From positions 461,501 through 525,500 of the forward strand of contig NZ_CP141266.1 of NCBI RefSeq assembly GCF_030540775.2: a stretch of DNA of 64,000 nt, read 5' to 3'. Positions 47,323-56,271 of the stretch are shown here, piece by piece. The notes under the pieces were generated by a model that worked only from the letters and a program-made list of their open reading frames with translations, was not told where the DNA came from and ran no database searches. The stretch is from Flavivirga abyssicola. Its GTDB lineage: Bacteria > Bacteroidota > Bacteroidia > Flavobacteriales > Flavobacteriaceae. Both the position numbers and the translations under genes were made by a program. Position 1 is the first letter of the stretch. The number at the start of each line of letters is the position of its first letter.

Positions 47323-48738
47323 TTATTTTGATGAGCGTTCTCCTTTTTGAGCCTTATCTATATAATATTGTCTATTTTTCTCTTCTTTTATAACATTTTT
47401 AATATGCGGATCTGACCATAGGGGCACTATATTATTTGCATCCCAAGCATCATACTGCCTTTTTAAGTCATCTACAATTTCTGGATGATTTGCGGCTATA
47501 TTATTATGCTCATATGGGTCTTTTTCAATATCAAAAAGTAAATACTGCTTCTTATAATATGAATAAATCAATTTATAATTTGTACTTCTAATTGCATAGC
47601 CCTTACCTCCTGAATATCGCCAAAACATCGGTCGATCTTCGATTTTCTTATTTTCTGATTCTAAATATGGAAGTAAATTTATACCATCTAATTTTTTATT
47701 CTTTGGTTTTTTAATATTAGCTGCCGCCAAAATAGTAGGGTAAATATCCAAGGCAATAATAGGCTGTTTAAATGTTCTATTTCCCTTTATTTTATCTGGC
47801 CAAGAAATTACAAACGGTTCACGAATCCCGCCTTCAAACAACATGCCCTTATGTCCTCTAAATGGCGCACTACTTGCGCCATGTACATGGCCACCGTTAT
47901 CGCTGTAAAAAAAGATGATCGTATTTTCATACTCGCCCGTATCTTTTAGTTTTTGAATTACTTTTCCAATTCCAGCATCCATTCCAACCACCATTGCTGC
48001 ATATGCAGCACGTTTACCATCTTCTATATGCTTTACTTTCTTGGTATATGCTTTAGTAGCTTGTATTGGTGCATGTGGTGCATTATAAGCTAAATACATA
48101 AAGAAAGGTTTTTTGCTTTTGGAGTAGGTATCAATGTATTTTACAGCTTCATTGGAAAAATCGTCTGTAAGATATGATAACTCGTTAGCTGGAACAGGAA
48201 CGCCATCGCGTAATACTCCTAACATCTCATTCTTACCATTTAAATTGCCCCAATAATCAAATCCTCCATCTGTAAATCCATACCAATCATCAAATCCTCT
48301 ATTTGAAGGCCAATACTTCTTAGCATTTCCCAGATGCCACTTTCCTATAGCACAAGTTCTATATTTATGTTTTTGCAATAACTCAGATATGATCAACTCA
48401 TTTAAAGGTAAACCCAATGAACTATTTTCATTATCATCTATTGGATTATTTTCATGACCAAATTGCTGTTGATAGCGACCTGACACCAATCCTGCTCTAC
48501 TCGGGCTACAGTATGGATGTGTTGAATAACCTTGGCTAAATACAACACCATCTTCGGCCAAAAGGTTTAAATTTGGTGTTGGTATATCTGTACCTCCATT
48601 AAAACCAACATCACCCCATCCTTGATCATCTGAAAGAATGATGATAATGTTAGGTTGTTTACCGTTCGCATCTTGTGCTTGAACAGATATATAGATAAAA
48701 CAAGCTAAAAAAATTAATAGTCCCTTCACAAGTTTCAT
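47323..48738 (-). CDS. S1 family sulfatase (S1_19-like), secreted
   Basis: A sulfatase of 471 residues with a standard signal peptide (MKLVKGLLIFLACFIYISVQ, cleaved after AQ) and no lipobox. The metal block is IIIILSDDQGWGDVGFNG. The maturation motif is C77-S-P-S-R, followed by AGLVSGRYQQQFGHENNP. GKWHLGNAKKYWPSNRGF is the downstream substrate-binding region, and FFYSDNGGHVHG a metal site. The FGHENNP phrase recalls S1_19, a subfamily with carrageenan and alpha-carrageenan sulfatases in marine bacteria; this assignment is tentative. It follows the GH2 gene by 44 bases and precedes GH3 by 62. Confidence 0.88.
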   Translation of the reverse strand: MKLVKGLLIFLACFIYISVQAQDANGKQPNIIIILSDDQGWGDVGFNGGTDIPTPNLNLLAEDGVVFSQGYSTHPYCSPSRAGLVSGRYQQQFGHENNPIDDNENSSLGLPLNELIISELLQKHKYRTCAIGKWHLGNAKKYWPSNRGFDDWYGFTDGGFDYWGNLNGKNEMLGVLRDGVPVPANELSYLTDDFSNEAVKYIDTYSKSKKPFFMYLAYNAPHAPIQATKAYTKKVKHIEDGKRAAYAAMVVGMDAGIGKVIQKLKDTGEYENTIIFFYSDNGGHVHGASSAPFRGHKGMLFEGGIREPFVISWPDKIKGNRTFKQPIIALDIYPTILAAANIKKPKNKKLDGINLLPYLESENKKIEDRPMFWRYSGGKGYAIRSTNYKLIYSYYKKQYLLFDIEKDPYEHNNIAANHPEIVDDLKRQYDAWDANNIVPLWSDPHIKNVIKEEKNRQYYIDKAQKGERSSK

Positions 48739-48782
48739 ATTCTCTATTTTATTAATACTTATGGTTTTTAACTGAATATTCT

Positions 48783-51242
48783 TTATTTAGTTGTAATAGT
48801 TATTTTACTTGATTTTAAAGACTTAGACTTAGCTGTTAAAGTGATTTGTCCTGCTTTCTTAGATGATTTTATAATAGCTAAACACATACCGCTAAACGCT
48901 TTTCTATGATTCGCTTGAAACGACTCTACACTTGTTTGGTTTCCATTATCTACTGCAATTAACTTACCGGCACCACTTACTGAAAAATTAACCAAATTAT
49001 CAGCCATTGGACATAAATTCCCGTTTTTATCTTCTATTCTAACCGTTACATAAGCTAAATCTTCTCCATCGGCATTGATTTCTTTTCGGTCAACAGACAC
49101 ACTTACTTTAGCTGGTTTACCTGCTGTATATATTTGTTCTTCTTGTACTGGTTTTCCATCTTTATATCCCACTACTTTAATATTTCCAGCTTTGTAAGGC
49201 ACATTCCATGACAGTCTGTATTTAGATTGAAACGTAGTACCCTCATAATCATTAAAACTAACCAAAAGCTCTGTTAAGTCTTTACCCTTAACCTTTTTCC
49301 CCATAGATTTTCCATTCACAAAAAGTTCCGCAGAATCACAATTTGTATAGCAATACACAGGAATATCTTCGCCTTCCATACCTTTCCAATTCCAATGAGG
49401 TAATAAGTGTATCATGGGCTCTGTTGTCCATTGACTTTGATATAAAAAGAATCTATCTTTAGGAAACCCACATAAATCTACTGCCCCAAAATAAGAACTA
49501 TGAGATGGCCAATCGTCATTCCAATAGCCATTAGTAGAATTATCTCTTCCTCCGTAAGGTGTTGGTTCTCCTAAATAATCGAATCCTGTCCAAATAAATT
49601 CGCCCATAACATGCGGATTTTGTTCTTGAAAATGAAACTCAACATCTGGTGGATATGCCCAAACAGGACCTATCAAATCATAACTGGTTACATGCTTTGA
49701 TTCATGCGTTTTATATTTTTCTATTGGTAAGTGATAAACACCACGACTACTCGTACAACTAGAAGTTTCGGTAGCTACAATTGGCATTTCTGGATAATTA
49801 TTTCTTACATCAACATAATGTGTTGGTTTGTAATTCATACCAGCAATATCAACTTGTTGCGCCATATTATTATCATAAGGCCCAGAATAATGGTTAAACC
49901 CAGCCGAAGTTGGTCTTGTTGGATCTGTTTCTTTGCAATATTCATTTAATCGTTTTGCTACTCTCCAACCATTTTTCTTATCCTTCTGTTCTATGATTTC
50001 GTTACCTATACTCCACATTACTATGGATGGATGATTTCTGTCTCTTTTAATCATATCCTTTAAATCTCGCTCTCCCCATTCATCAAAAAACAAGTTATAT
50101 CCGTTAGGTACTTTTTCCATTTTCCAAACATCAAAAGCCTCATCTTGAACCATCAGCCCTAATTCATCGCAAAGCTCTAAAAGTTCTCTTGATGGTGGAT
50201 TATGACTAGTACGAATGGCATTAACCCCCATACTTTTCATAATTTGTAATTTTCTTTCATCTGCTCGACGGTAAACCGCAGCTCCTAATGCGCCATTATC
50301 GTGATGTAGACAAACGCCATTGAAGCGTACTGGTTTATCATTTAAGAAAAAACCATCTTTAGTATATCTAATAGACCTTAACCCAATACGACTTTTATAA
50401 GTATCTACTACATTACCATCTGTTGTTACTGTAGTAATAACATGGTATAGATTAGGTGTTTCAGTGTCCCAGCGTTGTGGGTTTTTTATGCTACAAAACA
50501 AAGCTGATTTAGCGGAATTGTTTGCTGGAATTGAAATTATTTCATCAATGGAAGCCACTAATTTTCCTTCTGGCGAAACGTATTCATGCTTTACTTTTGC
50601 ATCAACTGGCACATTACTTTTATTAACTACCGTAGTTTCATTTTGCACTACAGCCAAATCTTTAGTTACCGTAGGTGTTGTAATATAGGTTCCCCATTGT
50701 CCTACATGCACTTTGTTATCAATTTTTAACCAAACAGAACGGTATATGCCTGCACCGGGATACCAACGTGTAGATAAGTCTTCTGGACGTAATCTAACGG
50801 CTATAACATTATCAGATCCATCATATTTTAAATGTTTACTGATGTCATATTCAAAACCAATATATCCAAAGGGTCTATTACCAATAAATTGCCCATTTAC
50901 CCAAACGTGAGCATTGTACATAGCGCCTTCAAACTCAATACGCACTACCTTACCTTGTGCTTCTGCATCCACTTTAAAATGTTTACGGTACCAGCCTGTT
51001 CCATGAAATGGCAACCCTCCTGAACGCGCATTGTATTTAACATCAAAAGGCCCTTCTATCGCCCAATCATGGGGAAGGTTTAAATTCCTCCAATTTGAGT
51101 CATTAAATTTAGGTGCTTCTGCCCCTTCTGCTTCAGCATTGTAGAATTTCCAAGATGCATTAAAATTTATGTCTTGGGCCTGGGTTTCTGAATAGCTCAA
51201 AATAAAAATGGCTAGACATAGAAAAATATTAAATTTCTTCAT
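48783..51242 (-). CDS. GH2 beta-galactosidase with C-terminal Ig-like domains
   Basis: An 819-residue secreted GH2 enzyme with a signal peptide (MKKFNIFLCLAIFILSYSET, cleaved after QAQ). Order of domains: jelly-roll sugar-binding (NLPHDWAIEGPF, YNAHVWVNGQFIGNRPFGY), Ig-like, TIM barrel, a DUF4982-like domain (about 600-690) and a big_1/Ig-like domain (about 700-819, VSVSVDRKEINADGEDLAY). The acid/base is E415 in WSIGNEIIEQ, and the nucleophile is E492 in VATETSSCTSS. This is the architecture of true beta-galactosidases of the Bacteroidota; it is the most typical of the three GH2 enzymes here. It lies 20 bases after one sulfatase gene and 44 before another. Confidence 0.93.
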   Translation of the reverse strand: MKKFNIFLCLAIFILSYSETQAQDINFNASWKFYNAEAEGAEAPKFNDSNWRNLNLPHDWAIEGPFDVKYNARSGGLPFHGTGWYRKHFKVDAEAQGKVVRIEFEGAMYNAHVWVNGQFIGNRPFGYIGFEYDISKHLKYDGSDNVIAVRLRPEDLSTRWYPGAGIYRSVWLKIDNKVHVGQWGTYITTPTVTKDLAVVQNETTVVNKSNVPVDAKVKHEYVSPEGKLVASIDEIISIPANNSAKSALFCSIKNPQRWDTETPNLYHVITTVTTDGNVVDTYKSRIGLRSIRYTKDGFFLNDKPVRFNGVCLHHDNGALGAAVYRRADERKLQIMKSMGVNAIRTSHNPPSRELLELCDELGLMVQDEAFDVWKMEKVPNGYNLFFDEWGERDLKDMIKRDRNHPSIVMWSIGNEIIEQKDKKNGWRVAKRLNEYCKETDPTRPTSAGFNHYSGPYDNNMAQQVDIAGMNYKPTHYVDVRNNYPEMPIVATETSSCTSSRGVYHLPIEKYKTHESKHVTSYDLIGPVWAYPPDVEFHFQEQNPHVMGEFIWTGFDYLGEPTPYGGRDNSTNGYWNDDWPSHSSYFGAVDLCGFPKDRFFLYQSQWTTEPMIHLLPHWNWKGMEGEDIPVYCYTNCDSAELFVNGKSMGKKVKGKDLTELLVSFNDYEGTTFQSKYRLSWNVPYKAGNIKVVGYKDGKPVQEEQIYTAGKPAKVSVSVDRKEINADGEDLAYVTVRIEDKNGNLCPMADNLVNFSVSGAGKLIAVDNGNQTSVESFQANHRKAFSGMCLAIIKSSKKAGQITLTAKSKSLKSSKITITTK

Positions 51243-51262
51243 ATTGATTTTATACTATTAAT

Positions 51263-52822
51263 TTAGTTATGGTTACCTATAGGTGTTTTGTTATCTCTTG
51301 TTTGGTTATATTTTTTTAACAACGATGCTACTTTATCTTTATATTTCGCATCATTTATAAAGTTAAATTCCTCATTTTCTGAGATATTGTCTTTTAAATT
51401 GAATAATGCAACAGGTGTTCTTACTGTATCGGTTTTATCTTTCTTATCAAATTGAATAATGAGCTTCCATTCGTTTTCAATAATCATGGCTTCTCTTTCA
51501 GCACCTCCCTGAATCATAAGATATGGATGCGGATTTGCATTTGTATCGCCTTTTAAAACGGATAATAAATTAGACGAATCTTCGGCTTGTCCTTTAGGGA
51601 TTTCCTGTTCTGTTATTCCCGCTAAGGTAGCCAGAATATCTAAGCCTAATATAGGTTTAGAAGATATTTGATTGGACTCTATTTTACCTGGCCAAACAGC
51701 AATGAATGGTACTCTTTGTCCGCCTTCATAAGGGTCGTTTTTCTTCCCCCTATAAATATCACTTGGTTTATGACCTGATTGTCTTGTTTTCTTATTACCG
51801 TATAGACCACCATTATCTGAAGTAAAAATAAACACCGTGTTCTCATAAACACCTTGCTTTTTCAACTCTTGGATCATCATACCTATTTGCACATCTAATT
51901 CCTTAATCATATCCATATGGCTGGACGGTGTAGTACCTGCAATTTGTATACCATTCAGTTCTTTAGGTGGGTTATGGGGCAAATGCACCGCTTGCGAACA
52001 GTAATAAATAAAGAATGGTTTTTCTTTTTTGGAAAGCTCTGCAATATGATTTGTTGTTTTATTGATTAATAATGGCCCTATTAAGCTAGGATGCCAATTA
52101 GAGTCACCTAGCCCTTCTTTTTTATTCAAAACAACTCCTTTCTTTAACATTTCTGCCTTCGTAATGTGTGTTACTTCAGAATCTTTTCCTAAAGGAAACC
52201 ACTTACTATTTTCATAAACAGCATATGGTACATTTTGAATCCCTGATGGTAATGAAAAACTGTAATCAAATCCATTTTGTTGAGGGCCTCCTGCTACAAT
52301 TTTAGTAATATCGACATTTAAACTTAACTTACCCTTTTCAACAAATATTGCATTTGGATCATCTAGCTTTTTAAAACTGGTTCCCATGTGCCATTTTCCA
52401 AAAAATGCTGTGTTGTAATTAGCATTTTTCATGAGTTTTCCTAAAGTTATCTGCTCTGGTGTAAAGACCGATTTTGCGTAACCCGACCAAACACCCCATG
52501 GTACAGGACTTCTATAATTACAATTGCCTGTCATAATACCATACCTAGATGTGGCACATAAAGCAGCAGGTGCGTGTGCATTTGTAAAAATCATACCTTG
52601 CTCTGCTAGGTTATCAATATGTGGGGTTTCTAAAATTACCTTCCCTTTACTCAAATTTCGATAAAAAGATATATCACCTACACCAATATCATCTGCCAGA
52701 ACTACAATAACATTGGGTTTATCTGTTTTGTTTTTTCTGATTTGCGAATACGACATAGTGATCATTCCGCAAATCATAAAAACTAATAATGTTTTAACTT
52801 TATGTATGGTTTTCATTGTCAT
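51263..52822 (-). CDS. S1 family sulfatase (CATSR type), secreted
   Basis: A sulfatase of about 519 residues. An ATG further upstream at 52894 would make it overlap the previous gene by 47 bases and adds 24 residues before the signal. I take the ATG at 52822 (or the next at 52816), giving MTMKTIHKVKTLLVFMICGM as signal start, with cleavage near SYSQ. The metal block is VIVVLADDIGVGDISFY. The motif is Cys about 89-A-T-S-R, followed by YGIMTGNCNYRSPVPWG. GKWHMGTSFKK and FTSDNGGLYGN follow. CATSR with the NYRSPVPWGVWSGY loop is characteristic of one arylsulfatase branch common in marine PULs. It follows the Asp-box propeller gene by 25 bases. Confidence 0.88.
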   Translation of the reverse strand: MTMKTIHKVKTLLVFMICGMITMSYSQIRKNKTDKPNVIVVLADDIGVGDISFYRNLSKGKVILETPHIDNLAEQGMIFTNAHAPAALCATSRYGIMTGNCNYRSPVPWGVWSGYAKSVFTPEQITLGKLMKNANYNTAFFGKWHMGTSFKKLDDPNAIFVEKGKLSLNVDITKIVAGGPQQNGFDYSFSLPSGIQNVPYAVYENSKWFPLGKDSEVTHITKAEMLKKGVVLNKKEGLGDSNWHPSLIGPLLINKTTNHIAELSKKEKPFFIYYCSQAVHLPHNPPKELNGIQIAGTTPSSHMDMIKELDVQIGMMIQELKKQGVYENTVFIFTSDNGGLYGNKKTRQSGHKPSDIYRGKKNDPYEGGQRVPFIAVWPGKIESNQISSKPILGLDILATLAGITEQEIPKGQAEDSSNLLSVLKGDTNANPHPYLMIQGGAEREAMIIENEWKLIIQFDKKDKTDTVRTPVALFNLKDNISENEEFNFINDAKYKDKVASLLKKYNQTRDNKTPIGNHN

Positions 52823-52847
52823 CTTTAAAAAAAATAAAATGATTCGT

Positions 52848-55800
52848 TTAATACTTTGCCAATTTTCCTGTTTTAAATAAAGACTTATCAGCATTGGTTA
52901 CCTTATACAAATATATTCCTTGATTTAGAGACGATATAGAATATTTATCTGTTGACAGTCCTTTATATTCTTTTACTAATTGACCTTGTAATGAATAAAT
53001 TTTTAATTCAATCTTACCATGTAACCCTTTAATATTTATAGTCTTTTTTGCTGGGTTTGGGTATACTCTAATGTCGTCTTTTGGGTGTGAGTTATCTCCA
53101 ACACTTAAATTAGGGTTAGGATCTACGGCTACATACCAACCACTTCCTCTTGTTGAAGCATAATATTTTCCTGGTATAAAATAATCTATGGCAATATCAT
53201 TAACCCTATCAGATTGTCCGTTACCTTTGTTTATCTTAATCCAAGTAGCACCTGCATCTTTAGATAAATAAGTTCCTGCATTTTTAAAGTTTATAGTAGC
53301 ATTGGCTAAGGTAGAAACCAAAATGGTTCTTGTATCATATTTTGCGACTTCTACACGATTTGTCCATGGATGATCAAAAACTTTAGTCCAGGATGCCATA
53401 CCGTCATTACTTACCCAAAGGCCACCATCGTTAGCACTTACATTTTTATAACCAGCAGTAATATATACTTTACCACTACCATCAAAGTGAATATCGTTAA
53501 TTCCAGATGATTTGGATATTGATGTTGTTGAAGCTACTTCTGACCAAGTTTCGCCTTTATCAATAGATTTATATAACCCTCCATTATTACCAATTACTGT
53601 TGCATATAAAATACTGGTAGAACTGGGGTCAAAAACCAATCTAGACACATCTAATGAAGCCGGTAAGCCTGTATTAGGTTGTGTCCAAGTGACACCGCCA
53701 TCTGTAGATTTATGTATGCCCCATCCGGTAACACTATCTCCTACCCATTCTAAATCTAAAGTTGATCTAGGTACACAGAAATACATTGTATCAGGGGTAT
53801 CTTTATCAATCATAAAACTCAATTGATGTACTGATTTATCGCCTCCGCCAGCTGGTTCTGGCCAAGGTTGTGGCAACGGTGTCCCGATACTGCTCCATGT
53901 TTCTCCGCTATCTGTAGATTTCAGCACTTGTCCTTGTTTTGCCTGCCTGAAAAAAGTAGCATACCAAATTGTAGGGTCGTTAGGATGAACCACTACGGAG
54001 CTTACAGAATGCTCCGAATCTACCAATTCTACAACCCGAGCACCTTGAGCTCCAGCACGAACATTGTCACCTTCATCATTTGTAATCCACAAACTGTTTT
54101 CTCCCGATGGACAAAACACCGCATTTGGAATACTCATGGTTTGATAAAATCCATGCCCTGGTACATTGCTATTTCCTGCACCTACCCAGCTTTCAGAATT
54201 TGCTGTGGTTTCTTCATCGTCTATATCAATCCAGTTTGCACCTTTATCATAAGACACAAATCCAATTTTTGCCATTTGGGTATATAATACGGTACCATCT
54301 GCATTAAACTTTATAAAGTTTGACCCTTTTCGTTCGTACACATCTCTATTTAACCAATCACTCTTATATTTAAACGACACATTAGTACCCATAGGATTGC
54401 TTCTTAATGCCCAATATGCATTATCTGTACCATTATTCCAGTTTTTACCATTTCGTAATGTCACAAACCAATTTGTTCCGCCATTTGTAGTACGCCATAT
54501 TTGTCCCGGCATAAAATTGTTTTTTGAAGCATTGGAGTAATTATTGATAAGATAAATATTATTAACATCGTTAGGGTCAACCGTTATCATATTGAAACGC
54601 TGAGTGATACTTGTTGGTAGGTTTGGATATGTTGTTTCTGCTTCAGCATTTGAACTTAACCCAAAATAATGCGCTATAGTTGTATAATAGCTTTTTTTAA
54701 TTTGTGCGTTGTTTTTAAAGTAATCTAGATTAATAGCTAGATTGCCACTAATATCTGTCCAGGTTTCACCTTTATCGGTACTTTTAAATATGCCTCCTGC
54801 ATCATCTTCAACAGTGGTTCCGTTAGCTTTCCATGTAATATTACTTAAAGCATAAAGCGTTATGGCATTTGTATTTTTATCATGATGCATGGCCATAGAA
54901 CGAATCATATCATGATCGATACCATTAGACTTTAACGTCCATGTTGCTCCTCCATCTGTACTTTTATAAAATCCATAATTACTACCTGCATATACGATGT
55001 TACTCTCAACAGGATCAACAAGTATGGTTTCAAACTCTGCATTTGCATTTATACCTGTATTAGACAAACTCCAAGTATTACCCTTGTCTGTACTTTTCCA
55101 AATTCTTCCATTGGCATTAGGGTCTATATGAGTCCCTTTAGGAGCAGACTGCGGATATAGTATACGGCTGTAATCCCGCATTCTACCAGCTGACAAAAAC
55201 CAGATATTATCATCAGACGGATCTACAGCAACACATGATAGGAAATTGTTTCCAATAACACCACTAGTTGATAATTGTGGGGTCCATGTTTTTCCTTTGT
55301 CTGTTGTTACATATAACTCGCCTTTACGTTTTCCTGTAGAAAAACCATAATTTGGGTTTTGTCTGGAAAAATCCAGTACATACATCTCTACGGCTCCACG
55401 TAACCCAGATTTATGATTAGGTCCGTCTTCATTTAAAATAGCTTCATAGGTAAATCCGCGGTCTGTTGATCTATAACTGTTTCCCATGTTAGGGCTCGTA
55501 TAAACAACATCAGGATCTGTTGGATGTGTATACAATGAATTATTATTACCACTCATCCCAGGACCAAATTGCACCCATTTAATAGATGCATCTGAAGCTA
55601 CATCGGTGGTTTTTATTAAATCAAAAAAATCTGGCACGACTTTCTCTATTGAAAAATCATCAAAATAAAATTCTCCCGTACCAGTACTGGATGGACGCAT
55701 AGAAAATAATACATACCCCGATGTATCATCAATATTTGATGTAAAATCGAATGAAACTTCTTGCCATGATGTATTAGATAGCGAGAAATTATATTGCATG

Positions 55801-56147
55801 ATTTTTACACCATTACCATCAAACACTTTAATATTTGGTGTATTATTATCTCCAGGAACAATAGCTCTATATTGGAAGGATATTTTATAAGTTTCCCCGT
55901 TTTCCCAGGCTATATTTTTTGATATAAGGTTTCCCTTGTGATCTGTATTAGAAAAACTCATTTGAAACCCATAATCCCCAGTGTTTTTAGAAACGGTATT
56001 ACGCTGAAAAACAGGTAAACCATTTTCAAAAGTAGAACCCCATTCAGTGTCTACAGGAGCTTCAAACCCAGCACTAAAATTTTGTGCATTACCAATAAAG
56101 GGCAACATTATTATTGCTAAGGATATTTTTAGTAAATACATAGTCAT
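52848..56147 (-). CDS. Asp-box (BNR) double propeller protein with N-terminal CBM-like domain and T9SS signal
   Basis: A secreted protein of 1099 residues (a second ATG two codons in may be the start). The signal peptide ends at NAQ (about 22). Residues 25-170 form a CBM-like jelly-roll (GETYKISFQYRA, GEFYFDDFSIEKV). Residues 180-1010 carry twelve Asp-box repeats of the type STDKGETW (for example TTDKGKTW, STDGGATW, STDSGETW, SIDKGETW), suggesting two seven-bladed propellers as in GH74 and sortilin-like proteins. Residues 1025-1099 form a T9SS sorting domain (DIRVYPNPAKKTINI, QGIYLYKVTN). The sialidase catalytic Arg triad and Tyr/Glu are not evident to me. Catalysis or binding of galactan by this protein is therefore open. 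It lies between two sulfatase genes. Confidence 0.75.
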   Translation of the reverse strand: MTMYLLKISLAIIMLPFIGNAQNFSAGFEAPVDTEWGSTFENGLPVFQRNTVSKNTGDYGFQMSFSNTDHKGNLISKNIAWENGETYKISFQYRAIVPGDNNTPNIKVFDGNGVKIMQYNFSLSNTSWQEVSFDFTSNIDDTSGYVLFSMRPSSTGTGEFYFDDFSIEKVVPDFFDLIKTTDVASDASIKWVQFGPGMSGNNNSLYTHPTDPDVVYTSPNMGNSYRSTDRGFTYEAILNEDGPNHKSGLRGAVEMYVLDFSRQNPNYGFSTGKRKGELYVTTDKGKTWTPQLSTSGVIGNNFLSCVAVDPSDDNIWFLSAGRMRDYSRILYPQSAPKGTHIDPNANGRIWKSTDKGNTWSLSNTGINANAEFETILVDPVESNIVYAGSNYGFYKSTDGGATWTLKSNGIDHDMIRSMAMHHDKNTNAITLYALSNITWKANGTTVEDDAGGIFKSTDKGETWTDISGNLAINLDYFKNNAQIKKSYYTTIAHYFGLSSNAEAETTYPNLPTSITQRFNMITVDPNDVNNIYLINNYSNASKNNFMPGQIWRTTNGGTNWFVTLRNGKNWNNGTDNAYWALRSNPMGTNVSFKYKSDWLNRDVYERKGSNFIKFNADGTVLYTQMAKIGFVSYDKGANWIDIDDEETTANSESWVGAGNSNVPGHGFYQTMSIPNAVFCPSGENSLWITNDEGDNVRAGAQGARVVELVDSEHSVSSVVVHPNDPTIWYATFFRQAKQGQVLKSTDSGETWSSIGTPLPQPWPEPAGGGDKSVHQLSFMIDKDTPDTMYFCVPRSTLDLEWVGDSVTGWGIHKSTDGGVTWTQPNTGLPASLDVSRLVFDPSSTSILYATVIGNNGGLYKSIDKGETWSEVASTTSISKSSGINDIHFDGSGKVYITAGYKNVSANDGGLWVSNDGMASWTKVFDHPWTNRVEVAKYDTRTILVSTLANATINFKNAGTYLSKDAGATWIKINKGNGQSDRVNDIAIDYFIPGKYYASTRGSGWYVAVDPNPNLSVGDNSHPKDDIRVYPNPAKKTINIKGLHGKIELKIYSLQGQLVKEYKGLSTDKYSISSLNQGIYLYKVTNADKSLFKTGKLAKY

Positions 56148-56271
56148 TTTTTTAATAAAGTTAAGTTATGTTTAAATCGTAAAGGTCATTTCAGAAACAT
56201 GGATACCACTATATCAAATTCAGCGAAAAGCAGATATGTTCACAACCATTTATTTTTCTTTTTTTATGTTT

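Noticed and set aside
52823-52894. N-terminal extension of the sulfatase at 51263 (start at 52894)
   Set aside because: It would overlap the upstream coding sequence and push a clear signal peptide 24 residues inward.
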